A DNA stretch of 64,000 bases, taken from assembly GCA_029204225.1 (NCBI GenBank), contig CM055097.1, positions 43,132,858 through 43,196,857 on the forward strand. Direction: 5' to 3'. The first letter of the stretch is position 1. Every line of letters begins with the position of its first letter. The notes beneath the pieces were generated by a model that was given only the letters and a program-made list of their open reading frames with translations, was not told where the DNA came from and ran no database searches. The position numbers and the translations under genes were made by a program. Source of the DNA: Diphasiastrum complanatum (Eukaryota > Streptophyta > Lycopodiopsida > Lycopodiales > Lycopodiaceae). This document shows, piece by piece, positions 43,800 to 55,316 of this stretch.

Positions 43800-45600
43800 T
43801 TTTTTCATAATCGAATTCCTAATAACTAATCTTTGATTAACATTTAACTGTGTTTTTGTTTCTTTTCCTGGAAATCCACTTAAAGATTTGGTTCCGAATC
43901 TCTTGTTCGACGAGGTCCTCAGGACATAGTACCTCAACCATACCTGCATCTCACGCTATATCTTACAACATCTATTATCCATGATGATAGATGTTAGTGT
44001 CCCCAACCCTGCCTTGTTTTGACAAGGGCATATCAGAGTACATCTCATTACTCTACAACCAATGCAAACTTGCACGCGTCAAGGTGAATTATCAATGTCG
44101 ATGAATGCAAGTTTTGTTGTTCGACAAGTGCTATACAGTTCTAACTCTCTGTAATGTTTGTTTATTTCTTTGTTTCTCTTCACCTATTTTATGTGATTGA
44201 TTTTTGCACGAGGAATAGCTACTACAAGAGAGTCTTCTGTAGACCATCTCCAGAACACATTTTCATTCATCTATCCATCTTCAGATTACCTTGTACAACA
44301 GTTTAGGACTTTTGAGGAATATCAGAAATCCATGTATAGTCAGAGTTCATTCCTGCATCTCATTGCCATATTAATCTTCGAGTCCACTACAGCAAGATTG
44401 AAACAAATTTAGTTAAAATTTGTTCAATCTTTAGTCCAGTCGCATGTTCAATGTGTTTCAACTACGTGTTCCACACACCGATCCAATCTTGAACATGAAC
44501 AGTTACCCACAACAACATCCCCACCAACAAAAAAATTTTGGGGAGGAGAGAGTGGATCTGCCTGGATCCACTGGAGCAATTACGCTGCCTACAACAACGT
44601 CAGCAAGATCGACAGCCAAGGTCACAAGTCAAATATGAAAACGACAAGGCTAAGAAGACAAATGGGTAATCCCAGACTGACTCAATCAGAAGAAATACCT
44701 CAGTCATGACGAAGATCTTCAAAAAGGAAAAAAAAAAAAAGAAGCATTGGGAGATCAGTCTCTTTCATCAACCGGCCTCTTGCCATACTTCTGCGCCCAT
44801 TCTCATGCCTATCGCCCACACCATCTACCGTTGTCACCACCATCCTTCCTTCCATCTGTTTGTTTATCATCAGTTTACTATTTTTTTGAGAAATCCCCAG
44901 TTTTGATAGTCTTATCGAAGCAGCTGATAGATCATTGCAAATGTCTTGTGGAGACTAACTGCCACCTACAATGGTTGATCAGCCAAATGAAGATCTAAAC
45001 AGCAGGCAAAGCAGTCAGAACAAATAAAGAGAAAGATCCAAGAAGCTGAGGAGGAAAGGACAAAACTTAAGCAATAGATGAGTCAGATCAATCTTGATCA
45101 AAAGAAACTCTCCGGAGCAATGATAGTTGAATCCCCTCTTACGAAGCCAAAGAGATCCAAAAGTAACAGATCAAAAGAAAGAGCTGAAGAAAAGAAAAAA
45201 AAAGATGAAGACAACTATGAACCTGCAAATAAAGTGAGCTCTTCACCCAACAAGTAGTGGTCAAAGCTCGACAGTTCCTTCATCCTTTCGCCAAGCCTTC
45301 ATCATGTTTTCTTACCGTTATCAAACCATCCATCCAAATCTGTTCCTACCACCAATTTTTGATGAATCCATCCCCTTGAGACTGATAATCAAAGTTTGTG
45401 CAACTTGCAGATCAAAGGTTTTCCTTGAGACTGAAACTTCAACTGAGAGAAGAACCATGAAAACACCTAGAGGCAAATGGAGGATACAGACCTCCCAGAA
45501 GATAGAATCTGCCAAGAAACCAAAGACGAATCCGTCAATGGCAGATACAAGTGACAAAACAAAGAGACTTGAGGAAAGCACTCGAGCATGCAAGTTGTAA
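43800..45600 (+). other. Degenerate coding-like stretch after copy D
   Basis: No protein is recognised. At about 44468 CACACACCGATCCAATCTTG, a weak form of the element motif, precedes an ATG. At about 45000-45260 a Lys/Glu/Gln-rich frame (QSEQIKRKIQEAEEERTKLK) could form a coiled coil, broken by a stop. These may be remains of another gene of the transposon family or of a nested element. Confidence 0.3.
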
Positions 45601-45850
45601 AGCTGCTGAGAGCTCTCCAAGTTTGATAATGTCAACCACCTATAACAATAAGATATTCTGATCCAATCACGACAATTTGTGAAAGACAATTTTTGTGATA
45701 AAGACTGGCGACAATAAGCACTTGGTTTTATGTAAGCGAATGAAGATCTATGCTTTTCCAAGTACCATTCGAAGACGCCAATGCAAAAGCGGAGCGACAT
45801 CGTCCACTGTGAGATGCAGTGGGTCTTGCAACACATTAGGAATGGGATGA

Positions 45851-46827
45851 TGTTGACTGATTTTGATGAATCCCCAAGATACTCGGACAGAGCAACTCAA
45901 GAGCACCTCTCACCTTAGACCGAGGAGGTCTCTGAGAAGACGAGACTAACGAAGACTGAGAGCCGAGAAATACTAGCTAAGAAAGACATGAAAGAACTGT
46001 GTAAGCCTCATGGTGAATCCCGAAAGATGGAATGACCATGTAGGAACTAGTATTTCTAGGCAAACGTAATAAATGCAAGTAGACCCCTCTTAAAGAAAGT
46101 AGAGTGAGCCACCTTTTGATGGTGACTTCTAGTGGAGAGCATTATTCCACTTGTAATTTGTGAAATGTGGAGATTCCACTAGGATGCCACCTAAGGAGCT
46201 CTCTTGCTTATTTAAGAGACTCCCTCTTTGTGAAGAGGAGCTTTTTGTGAATTGTATCAACTCCATGCTGAAATGAGAAGAGCCTTCACGAGTTTGGTGC
46301 AACCCTTGAGCTCCTTGATCATGCTTGTTTCTTGAGTGATGCATTTATGATCTTGCCCTTCCCTCCTTTTGTGTGTGGTTGTGGATTGTAGAGTGGATTA
46401 GATTTGCTATTTTTGTAGAGTGGATTAGCTTCCTTGCTTTCTTGTGGATTAATGTAGGAACCAACATTCAGGTAAACTAAATAGGCTGGATCTGTGGTGT
46501 GATTCTTGCATATCTCTGTACAATCCAATTCTTGATGTTCTTGGGATGTCCAGGAATGGTTGGTTTCTTGATTCTTGGACTTTTAACATGCTGTAGTTTA
46601 GTTCTTGCTTCTTGTTTATCATAATGCCTTGGCATGGCTTTTCTGGTCTGAAAAGTTTGCAGGGCATTAGCTCATATACAGCGTTGTGAGTTATGCAAAT
46701 GTAGCTCAGTGTTAATGTATTGTAGACTCTGATTCAGTCCATTTAAGTGTAGGTAGCTGTAGAAATTCATTGAACGTTCATTGATTTGCATGCTGATCTG
46801 TGAATGAGCCCTCCTGGCTTGCATCCA
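45851..46827 (-). repeat. LTR-like repeat, right copy of an inverted pair
   Basis: This is the reverse-complement partner of 37882-38810 with a small number of substitutions and one extra segment of about 45 bp. It ends TG...CA in its own orientation. Confidence 0.75.
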
Positions 46828-47065
46828 TGTAGAATGTAAGTGCATTCAAGAGTGACGTCCCTGAGTTGTCCTCTGACAGGTAGGACAAAGAAACATACTA
46901 CAATGTCTATCCATTTTCTTCTGCCTAGTTTGGCATTGTAAAGTCAAGAAACCATCTAACGAAGGCCATGAAGCCTGATAACAGGCAAAAACGATTATGA
47001 AGAAGTAGCAAGGAAAGAGAAACAGTAGTAAACAGATCCTCTGGAGTAGATGATCTGTAAACAAT

Positions 47066-49443
47066 GTATCTTTTATTGATGATTACTCTAGATACACTTG
47101 GATTGAACTTTTGGACTCCAAAAGTAAAGTGTTTGAAGCTTTTGTTAAGTTCAAAACTCTAGTTGAAAATCAACTTGATGCTAGAGTATATCTCCATCAA
47201 GATGATAGAGTTTTGTAAATCCAATGGCATTAAGAGAGAACTTACATATACTTATAGTACTCAAGAAAATGGTATAGCCGAAAGGATGAATAGAACACTA
47301 TGTGAGTGTGCTAAGGCTTTAAGGATAGATGCATCTCTACCTAAGTCCTTTTGGGGAGAGGCTATTATTTGTGCAACTTATTTGTGTAATAAATTGCCAT
47401 GTAAGCCCATTGGAGGCATAACATCTTATGAGGCTCTATTTTGTAAGAAGCCGAATCTTAAAGATCTAAGAATTTTTGGATCTACTTGCTATGTTTTTCA
47501 AGCATTAGATACAAGAAAAAAGAATGATCCTACTTCTATTAAAGGGATCTTTGTTGGTTATTCTGAAGATAGCAAAGGATATAGAGTCTATAATCCAATC
47601 ACTAAGAAGATTTTAGTGAGTAGAGATGTTACTTTTGATGAATGTAACTACTTCAAGTTGAATGAGAAAGCTTCTAATCCATCTTATATCAAGGATCTTG
47701 TAAGGTTTGAGGAGGAGCCTACATGTGATCAAGCTCTTGAAGATCCATCTCAAGATCCGAGGACTCCAAGGAGATCTACAAGAAGGAAGGCCGAGCCCTC
47801 AAGGCTCACCTATGTTGACAAAGGTGAAGAAAGGGAAGATCTACATTCACTTACCTCTTACACTTTTCTAACTTCTATGTTTGATGAGCCAAGTTGCTTT
47901 GAAGAAGCTATGGAGTCACAAGAATGGAGGGATGCCATGAAAAAAGAGTATGATGCTCTTATGGAGAATCATACATGGAAGCTTGTGGATCTTCCTCAAG
48001 GAAGAAAGCCACTTGAGTGCAAATGGATCTATAGATTGAAGTACAATCAAGATGGGAGCATCAACAAACACAAGGCAAGGCTAGTGGCACAGGTGTCCTT
48101 GCAAACCAAGGGAGTAGATTTTGATGAAACTTTTGCTCTTGTTGCTAAGCTAGTTTCCATAAGGTTGATTATTTCTCTTGCAACTACTTTCAATTGGCCT
48201 CTATTTCAACTTGATGTGACTAATGCTTTTCTCAATGGATATTTGGAAGAGGATATTTTCATGAGGCAACCCGAGGGCTTCATCAAACAAGATCAAGAGG
48301 AAAAAGTGTGTTTGTTGCTAAGAAGCCTTTATGGGCTTAAGCAAGCACCTAGAGCTTGGTACTCTAGGTTGAATACCTTCTTGAACTCTATGAAGTTTGT
48401 TGTAAGTGTTTATGATCCTTTTTTGTACTTAAGATTTAATGATGGTAAAATCATCATTCTCATTTTGTATGTTGATGACATTATCCTTAGTGGAAATGAT
48501 CTTGATGGTATGTATACAAGAAGTGAAAGTAGCATTGTTTAAGGAGTTTAAGATGGTGGATCTTGGTAATCTTCATTTCATATTAGGAATAGAAGTTTCA
48601 AGAGGCAAAGATTTGAGTTTTATTTGTCAATCCAAATATGCTTCTTCTATCTTAGAAAAGTTTTAAATGAAAGATTGTAAAGGAGTAGAAACTCCTATGG
48701 AGCAAAATGTAAAAGTTTCCAATAGTGATGATGAAGCATCCTTTGAGGACATCACAATATATAGGAGACTTGTAGGCTCCTTGATCTATCTTACTATAAC
48801 TAGACCTGATCTAAGTTATAGTGTAGGCAAACTAAGCCAATCTATTCAAAATCCATTGGTTTGTCATTGGACAAATGCAAAAAGGGTGTTGAGGTACATC
48901 TCGGCCATCAAGAACTTTGGCATTTTATATGATGGATCTAATCTTGCCTTAAGGGCATATTCGGATGCTGATTTTGCAGGAGATAAGGTGGATAGGAGGT
49001 CCACAAGTGCTTTTGTTACCTTCCTTAGCAATGGCATAGTGTCTTGGCTTTCCAAAAAGCAAGATACTACTTCTCTATCTTCAACCGAATCGAAATACAA
49101 GGCACTAACATCCACAACAAAGGAGATCCTATGGTTGAAGAGGCTTTTGGTGGAATTGCAAGTCTTGGAGGCTGAGGGGCAGCCAACAATATTTTGTGAC
49201 AACCAATCAAGCCAAGCATTAGCAACCAGTCCCACATTCCATGCAAGGAGCAAGCACATAGAGATTGCTCACCATTTTGTGAGGGAAAAGGTTCAAGCAA
49301 AGGAGATCAAGCTACATCATGTGTCTTCTTCAAATTGCCTTGTTGATCTACTCACTAAAGCCTTGCCAAAGGCTTCATTTATCAAGTTAAGATCAGCCTT
49401 AGGTGTTGTAGATAGATGTACTATAGTTGTATCATGTAAAAAA
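47066..49443 (+). pseudogene. Copia integrase, reverse transcriptase and RNase H, several lesions
   Basis: It starts inside integrase (SFIDDYSRYTWIELLDSKSK). A frame change near 47190 leads to GIAERMNRTLCECAKALRID, then the long RT part (CKWIYRLKYNQDGSINKHKA, QLDVTNAFLNGYLEEDIFMR, LILYVDDIILSGND). A frameshift lies near 48510 and a TAA at 48664-48666. RNase H follows (AYSDADFAGDKVDRRSTSAF, HARSKHIEIAHHFVREKVQA). The 5' part of the element (gag, protease, early integrase) is missing. It belongs to the same subfamily as the element at 28456-32366 (shared PKSFWGE, PCKPI/SCKAI, KKPNL blocks). Confidence 0.9.
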
Positions 49444-49453
49444 AGAGGAGGAG

Positions 49454-50108
49454 TGTTAGAATTTAGCAATTTTCACATGGTTTTTGATGAATATTAGACA
49501 TCTATGTGGATCCACATGTGTCAAGACTTGTCCACATGTGTGAAATGACACTTGTAATATTCAAATCCATTTTGATTAGCTTTCATTTGAGTCTAATATG
49601 ACATCTCCTAAATTATAGGAGTTAGGTCCTAGATTGTAGGAATCTAGAAGGTCAACACAAACCACCAATGGATGATGTGGCAAACTTGATAGATCTTATC
49701 CAAAGTGGATATGGATAAGTACAATGAGCTTTCCCACACGTGCTGGATGCAGCTTAGAGAGAGATTATGGTGATTTTGTACTTGATCCATGATGGATCCA
49801 TTTTTGAGCTAATGATGAGAAATCTTGGTTTGTGGAGCTATCATTGTGTTTTGACTCACTTTCTTTGTGACTGAATGCTTTGTAAATGATAAGTAAACTT
49901 TTTCTCTGCTATCAGGCCGTACTGTAGCTGTACTTCACATGTGTGAAGCCGTCGATCATTTTTTTTATTGTTTTTGCTTGGAATCACAAAGATTGTCAAG
50001 TAGAAGCTAGATTTGGAAGCTAGTCTTGATATAGATCAAGATCCCAATCTACCAATCTTTGTCATCATTTGTAGATCAATTTCAGTCCTTAAACTCTAAA
50101 ATTTGACA
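49454..50108 (+). repeat. 3' LTR of the Copia at 47066
   Basis: The purine tract AAAAAAAGAGGAGGAG (about 49438-49453) is followed by TGTTAGAATTTAGC. The LTR ends AAATTTGACA at 50108 (655 bp). It contains CACATGTGTGAAG near GCCGTACTGTAGC, the counterpart of the G-box palindrome in related LTRs. Confidence 0.8.
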
Positions 50109-50109
50109 C

Positions 50110-50560
50110 TTGTGTTGGTGTCACAATCAATCAAGATGAGCTAGTACAAGTCATTCTAAATGGCTTAAAAGAAGACTATGATAATCTTGTTCAATCCTTT
50201 GCCATTAAGGAGGAGTTGCCCAATTTGGAAACTTTTCAAGGAATTCTCATCTCTGAAGAAGCTAGGCAAAGTTACAAACTTTCTAGAATGAACAAACTCG
50301 AGCACATTGGAAGTGACAAAGATCTCTTTGTCAAGGACAAGCATAAAGGAAGGAGCAAGAACCAGTTTTCTCAAGCTTTCAACAAAGACAAAGCCAAGGA
50401 AAGAGACAAAGATGGTGAAGAGGATGACTCATCTCATCCTTCTACTTCAAAGACCAAGAAGAAGAAAGTCAAGTGTTTCTTTTGTGGCAAGAAGGGGCAC
50501 TATGTCTCTAATTGCTTCAGAAAAGACACACTTGAGTTCATGCAGGAACTCTCGTTTTAC
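50110..50560 (+). pseudogene. Copia gag fragment with CCHC knuckle
   Basis: The frame reads LVQVILNGLKEDYDNLVQSF and AIKEELPNLETFQGILISEE, then Lys/Asp-rich sequence and CFFCGKKGHYVSNC, a proper CX2CX4HX4C knuckle, ending with KDTLEFMQ. It starts directly after the LTR end at 50108 with no primer site, so the Copia to the left probably inserted into this gag gene. Confidence 0.85.
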
Positions 50561-50599
50561 TCTTCTCCACTTGCATGTATGTTCATCATAGATTGTCAC

Positions 50600-52250
50600 A
50601 TCATCTACTCATTATAATTTACGTGAGTTGTCGTTATGTATATATGTACATGGAGCAGTTACAATGATTGCGAGGGCAACGAAACAATGCAATTACTGAA
50701 AAGTACTAAAGTGAACTATGATGTGGTTTGCGTTTGGATAGGGCAGTTTGGGTGACGTGGATCTCGAATCGAAGACTGTGAGTTCGTGGGAGAACGAAGA
50801 GGATGTAGTCGAAGATCTTGAACTCGAAGAGTTTGTCGTCGATCCTGCTTCTACTTCAGTTAATTATTGCACAGACGTTCAACTTCAGAGAGTAAGACTG
50901 CAAAGTTGTCATAGAGAGAGAGAGTGTGTGTGTGTGTGTATTTACATAATGTACTGGTACTTAGGAAATGAGACGAACTTGAATGTTTCATGTTCTGATG
51001 ACATGAATATAAATGAGTCGAGTTCTGGTGAGTTGGAGTGATGCTTAATTCCAACACTCACATCCAAGCATATCCAATAGATGTCACCATACATCATCCA
51101 AAATCAACCATGTCGATCCAATAAGCGCTCGAATCCTCATTTCTAATGTATCTCCTAGACAAAGCACTACTCCAAATTGCTTTGCTCTAACATCTTGTCT
51201 AGCCAATCTTGAAAGCTAATGTCCATCCATTTCTACTCCAAGCACAAGAGCCTACCATGGAATCAATAAACGCATACATAAAAACCTCACCATAGGGTAT
51301 ACTTGGATAGCTTGCCCATCTCCCTAAGATATTGATGATGGTTTGCCATTATGCATCCCTTGAAAATTCAAGTTTTTCATACTTGATATTTCCAACTTTG
51401 ATTTGACCAGTATATAGGCTTCACACCTGAAACCTATCTCACCATCACATCCATCATGTCATCCAAACCAAAGAAAATGCACATAAGATACATTGTTGTG
51501 ATGATTAACTCACCCATAATCCATAACATATCAAGTAGAATAGCTCCATCAAAATCTTGTACCCTATACCATCTTATTACCATCAAGTATCCTTTGTCCA
51601 TTGCTATCTCTCCAAGAATCTATCCACCTATGGTGCAACTAGACTCCAATTGGATGTAACTGATAAACTACATCATGTTTATCAAAGAATGATGGATAAT
51701 AAAAACAATATGTCACGCCAAACTGGAGATCACCACCTGTGCATATGACCATGAAGCTCACCTAAATTCTCACCAAAATATCAAATGTAACTTCTTGAGT
51801 AACAATCTCCATCCTTGTTCGCTCATAACCATAGGCATACTCGATTCACACCTCCTTGTGATGCACTCCATGCCCTCAAGATCTGTACCACCTCTCTCAT
51901 TATACTATCCATGCCACTTACCTCCAAGTAGGCTTGATCCGTCACTAGGTCACCACATAACAAATAAGGCATTAGCTGAAAATCATCACACATATACATC
52001 CAATGACATATCATGAGCATCCGTAGCATCTCCCTGAGTGTCACCCTAATGAATAAAATCTTAGAATAATATGAAACTGTCATTCCATAACAACATTCAT
52101 TAAAGTAAATTTCATTTATTAGAATATTAATTCAATAGATTTTTAAATATTTCAAGTAGCAAATAATAATAAAAAATATGAACTAATTGAAAGACTTCAT
52201 AACACAAATGTTTGAAATTCAAATATAATTTTTAAAATCATAAAATAATC
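50600..52250. other. No recognisable gene
   Basis: Frames at 50748-51041 (acidic, with a GT-rich run) and 51456-52083 show no similarity I recognise and are broken by stops. The plus strand at 51060-52080 is rich in ACCATC and CATCC words and may be the antisense of an old retroelement. Confidence 0.35.
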
Positions 52251-52257
52251 ATATACA

Positions 52258-53170
52258 CTATTCCCAAAAATCATCAAGATCATTGACATCTTTAGCCTTT
52301 TTTGGAAGAGCCTCAGTAGAGGCAATGACAATCTCCTGCACAATTTTCTCTACAATCACAATATTATAGTCTTGAACTAAGACATCTGCAAAGTTTCTTG
52401 TATCACCAACTTTATCACTAGCAGCAGGGTGTGGTTCCTTCGACAATGGAATTACAGAGTCTTTGCCATCTGTGGATCTTTCTACCTCCGCTAATTCATC
52501 TAGCAAGGCTGATAGAGATTTCATTCGTATTTTTACAAAATTTACCAAGCTAGAATCTAAATCTACAGCAACAACATGTCTGCCTTTTTGAATAGCACAT
52601 GCACTAGTAGCGCCGCTACCGCTAAACAAATCCAAAACCCAGCCTTTTAGGTGCATAAAAATTTCAATAAGATGATTAATTAATTGATGTGGCTCTAGTC
52701 AACCCAACAGTATTATAGTGCAGTATGGAGCATTTGTCGTTCGATGAATAATAACCAATGGTTATGTATTCAATCTCATTACACAGCCGCACACCACCAG
52801 AATTGCGAACATTGGGCTTGTACCTACAAAGAAAAACCAAAACTAATTTTAGACAAACTATGCTAGGCATAGAATATATAAAAATTATTAAAAATTAAAT
52901 TAAATTATTAAAAAAGTTAAAAATAAATCATACAACATTTTCAATCCCAACATTGCAAAAAATCAAAAGAGCTTTTTGCACTGAAGCCGATTGCCAACTT
53001 GAATGGAATACTACAACTCTCCAAATAAGAGAAGTTGTGATTTTAAGAAACCCCTACATTATGACACTGTGGATCTCAATGTATTTAAATGGAGAATCAT
53101 CATTTAGAGATTCTCTCATTTGAAATCCGTAGGAGATGTCTGCTATGCACATAGTATAAGGTCTTTTCTT
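52258..53170 (-). pseudogene. DNA N6-adenine/N4-cytosine methyltransferase-like relic
   Basis: The minus strand has TMCIADISYGFQMRES (about 53155-53105), in the place of the catalytic (D/N/S)PP(Y/W) motif but with IS for PP. It continues with VRNSGGVRLCNEIEYITIGY, then the C-terminal SAM-binding motif QLINHLIEIF and GWVLDLFSGSGATSACAIQK with GRHVVAVDLD. This order (catalytic motif before FxGSG) is that of the beta class of amino-methyltransferases. At least one intron (about 52820-52920) and a stop near 53060 are seen. The gene is cut at 53171 by the TRIM. The altered catalytic motif suggests loss of activity or a divergent enzyme. Confidence 0.65.
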
Positions 53171-53837
53171 TGTTGGAATGGCAAAGTGGCGCCACAACCC
53201 ACGCTCAAAAAAATCCCATAAGTAGAAGTGGGACTTTGTTCAAAGTGGATATAAGTGGTAAATGTCCAAGTGTTTAATGTCCCCTGGTACCAGCCCCTTT
53301 GCGGGTAAGGGGGAGCACTTGGATTCGTGGGCGGCTAGGCGTCCGGGGACGGGATCCCGGAACGCGGCTCACTGAAGGGGCAAAAGGATCCGTGATTTTG
53401 GTGCAACGTCTGAACCAGAAAGGTTAAGTTGCATCACGGTGCAACCTCTGAACCAGAAAGGTTCAGTTGTATCCATTGAAGGCCCACCGAATTCCTACAT
53501 GGTATCAGAGCAGGCAACGTGACCTGTGCCCCACTTTGAGGGGGAGTGTTGGAATGGCAAAGTGGTGCCACAACCCACGCTCAAAGAAATCCCATATGTA
53601 GAAGTGGGACTTTGTTCAAAGTGGATATAAGTGGTAAATGTCCAAGTGTTTAATGTCCCATGGTACCAATCCCTTTGCGGGTAAGGGGGAGCACTTGGAT
53701 TCGTGGGCGGCTAGGCATCCGGGGACGGGATCCCGGAACGCGGCTCACGGAAGGGGCAAAAGGCTCCGTGATTTTGGTGCAACCTATGAACCAGAAAGGT
53801 TAAGTTGTATCCGTTGAAGACCCACTGAATTCCTAAC
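53171..53837 (+). mobile_element. TRIM (miniature LTR retrotransposon)
   Basis: LTR 1 (53171-53499) runs from TGTTGGAATGG to TTCCTACA. Directly adjacent is TGGTATCAGAGC (53500-53511), then 24 bp, then the purine tract TTGAGGGGGAG (53536-53546), then LTR 2 (53547 to about 53837). LTR 1 carries a short internal duplication (GAACCAGAAAGGTT twice) that LTR 2 lacks. With only 47 bp between the LTRs it can encode nothing and must be moved by another element's proteins. Confidence 0.93.
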
Positions 53838-54805
53838 TGATGCGAAATAATAAATGATGATTGAACGCAAATTGCACATATCAATCAAGCTTTGTAACGA
53901 AATGAAACGAAATGAAGCGAAGTGAAACGAAACTTGAACGAGCTCTGATATTGACATTGCTGAAGCAAAATAAAATTAATCGCGAATGAAATGAATTCGG
54001 ATGGATTTCAGATATGATTGCTGGTCACTGCCTGCTATATCATTCCTACAATCCTCCAGAAAGTAGACATACACTGCTAAACTACGTTACAGATTAATAC
54101 AACATTCAAAAAAACTGAACCAGTGTGTGGAATTGATAAAACAAGTGAATGAGATACACAAGTGATAGTAGACAATAATTCATTCAAGATCAGACAAAAA
54201 TAAGAGTGATATGTGCATAATAGCTACAGTAGTATCTATTAATACTCTTGATTTTGAGCTCTGTAGGGCAGATCCACACAGCGCATTGGCGTGAGAGAAA
54301 AATAGTGTTCTCTCACAAGTAGCGTCTCGCTTACTAGCGGACTTCTTGGATCTGCTGATCCACTTACAAAATTGTCTCGCTCACAGGCGGACTTCTATTC
54401 TGTATATTTTCTATCTGCTACTATATATATCTTATACATCTAGTAATTGCATACATTCAGAGTAGCATATCTGATTAGATAGACTAAACAATCTATAATT
54501 AATCATGGATTACAAGAGAGGTGGGTTAGGCACATCTTTACACTCTTCCGCTGACGTCATTATATTAGATCAGGGTTTTTGTACTTCATGGTACTTGCAT
54601 GATCTGCCTGATCCTTTGGAGCGTGAAGGTCAAAAAGTGTCGAGAAGATTTTCGTGTCGCTTCGAGTCATTTGACTTTCTCGTCGTCTGACTTTCTCCTA
54701 TTGTATCACAAACATTTTTCTTTCGCAGATATTTCGCGTTCACATCTTTTCGTCAGGATGTTCGCGAACATTTTCACTTCGTGTTTTTTCTTCAAACTAA
54801 GGGTT
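53838..54805 (-). repeat. LTR of the outer Copia at 54810-60790
   Basis: On plus it starts TGATGCGAAATAAT, contains GCGCATTGGCGTGAGAG near 54276 and ends near TTCTTCAAACTAAGGGTTGA. These landmarks match the LTR at 2195-3630. The RNase H tail of the outer element follows at once. Confidence 0.65.
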
Positions 54806-54809
54806 GAAA

Positions 54810-54975
54810 GCTAGCAAAGCTTTGGAAACAGAAACATTTTGTTTCTTCAGCTCCCTCTCAAAGCGTGGTAGCTTGATGACTCCAAGACTGCTCCTCTATT
54901 TCTCGAATAGACCTTTGTCTAAGGCCTTTGTGAAAATGTCAACCACCATCTCCTTTGTTCCAATGAAAATAGAGT
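54810..54975 (-). pseudogene. RNase H tail of the outer Copia
   Basis: The minus strand reads IFIGTKEMVVDIFTKALDKG and continues to the end of a Copia RNase H. The rest of the same polyprotein resumes at about 59655, so the sequence in between is an insertion. Confidence 0.75.
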
Positions 54976-55203
54976 TAAGAAAACACAGTTTAAACACCTG
55001 ATCGGATCAATCACCACAGCACAACGTCAAGTGCAACAAGACAAGACAACAGAATTGCTCTCCACAAACTGTATATTCAATTGATGAGTAAGTACAAAGA
55101 TAAGTTGCTTAAAAGCACTCAAAGGGCTCGTAAAATAAAGATGGCCCGATAACTTTAGAACTAAGCACACGTGGTGCCGTCGAAATAAGAAAGCACTGTA
55201 TAA

Positions 55204-55244
55204 GTTGATCATTGCTATTTTAAATCTCTCCCTCAATGATCAAC
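55204..55244. repeat. Short palindrome beside the Tnt1-like pol end
   Basis: GTTGATCATTG and CAATGATCAAC form a perfect 11-bp stem around a pyrimidine-rich loop (CTCTCCCT). The loop on the minus strand is the likely purine tract. Confidence 0.7.
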
Positions 55245-55316
55245 GTCTCTCTTTATTTTAGAGTTTACTCTATTCATGGAACATACATCCATGATAGTAT
55301 TACAAGTAAAGGCTTT

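Noticed and set aside
50748-51041. Acidic 97-codon frame as a host gene
   Set aside because: No similarity recognised, a GT microsatellite runs through it and no splice structure supports it.
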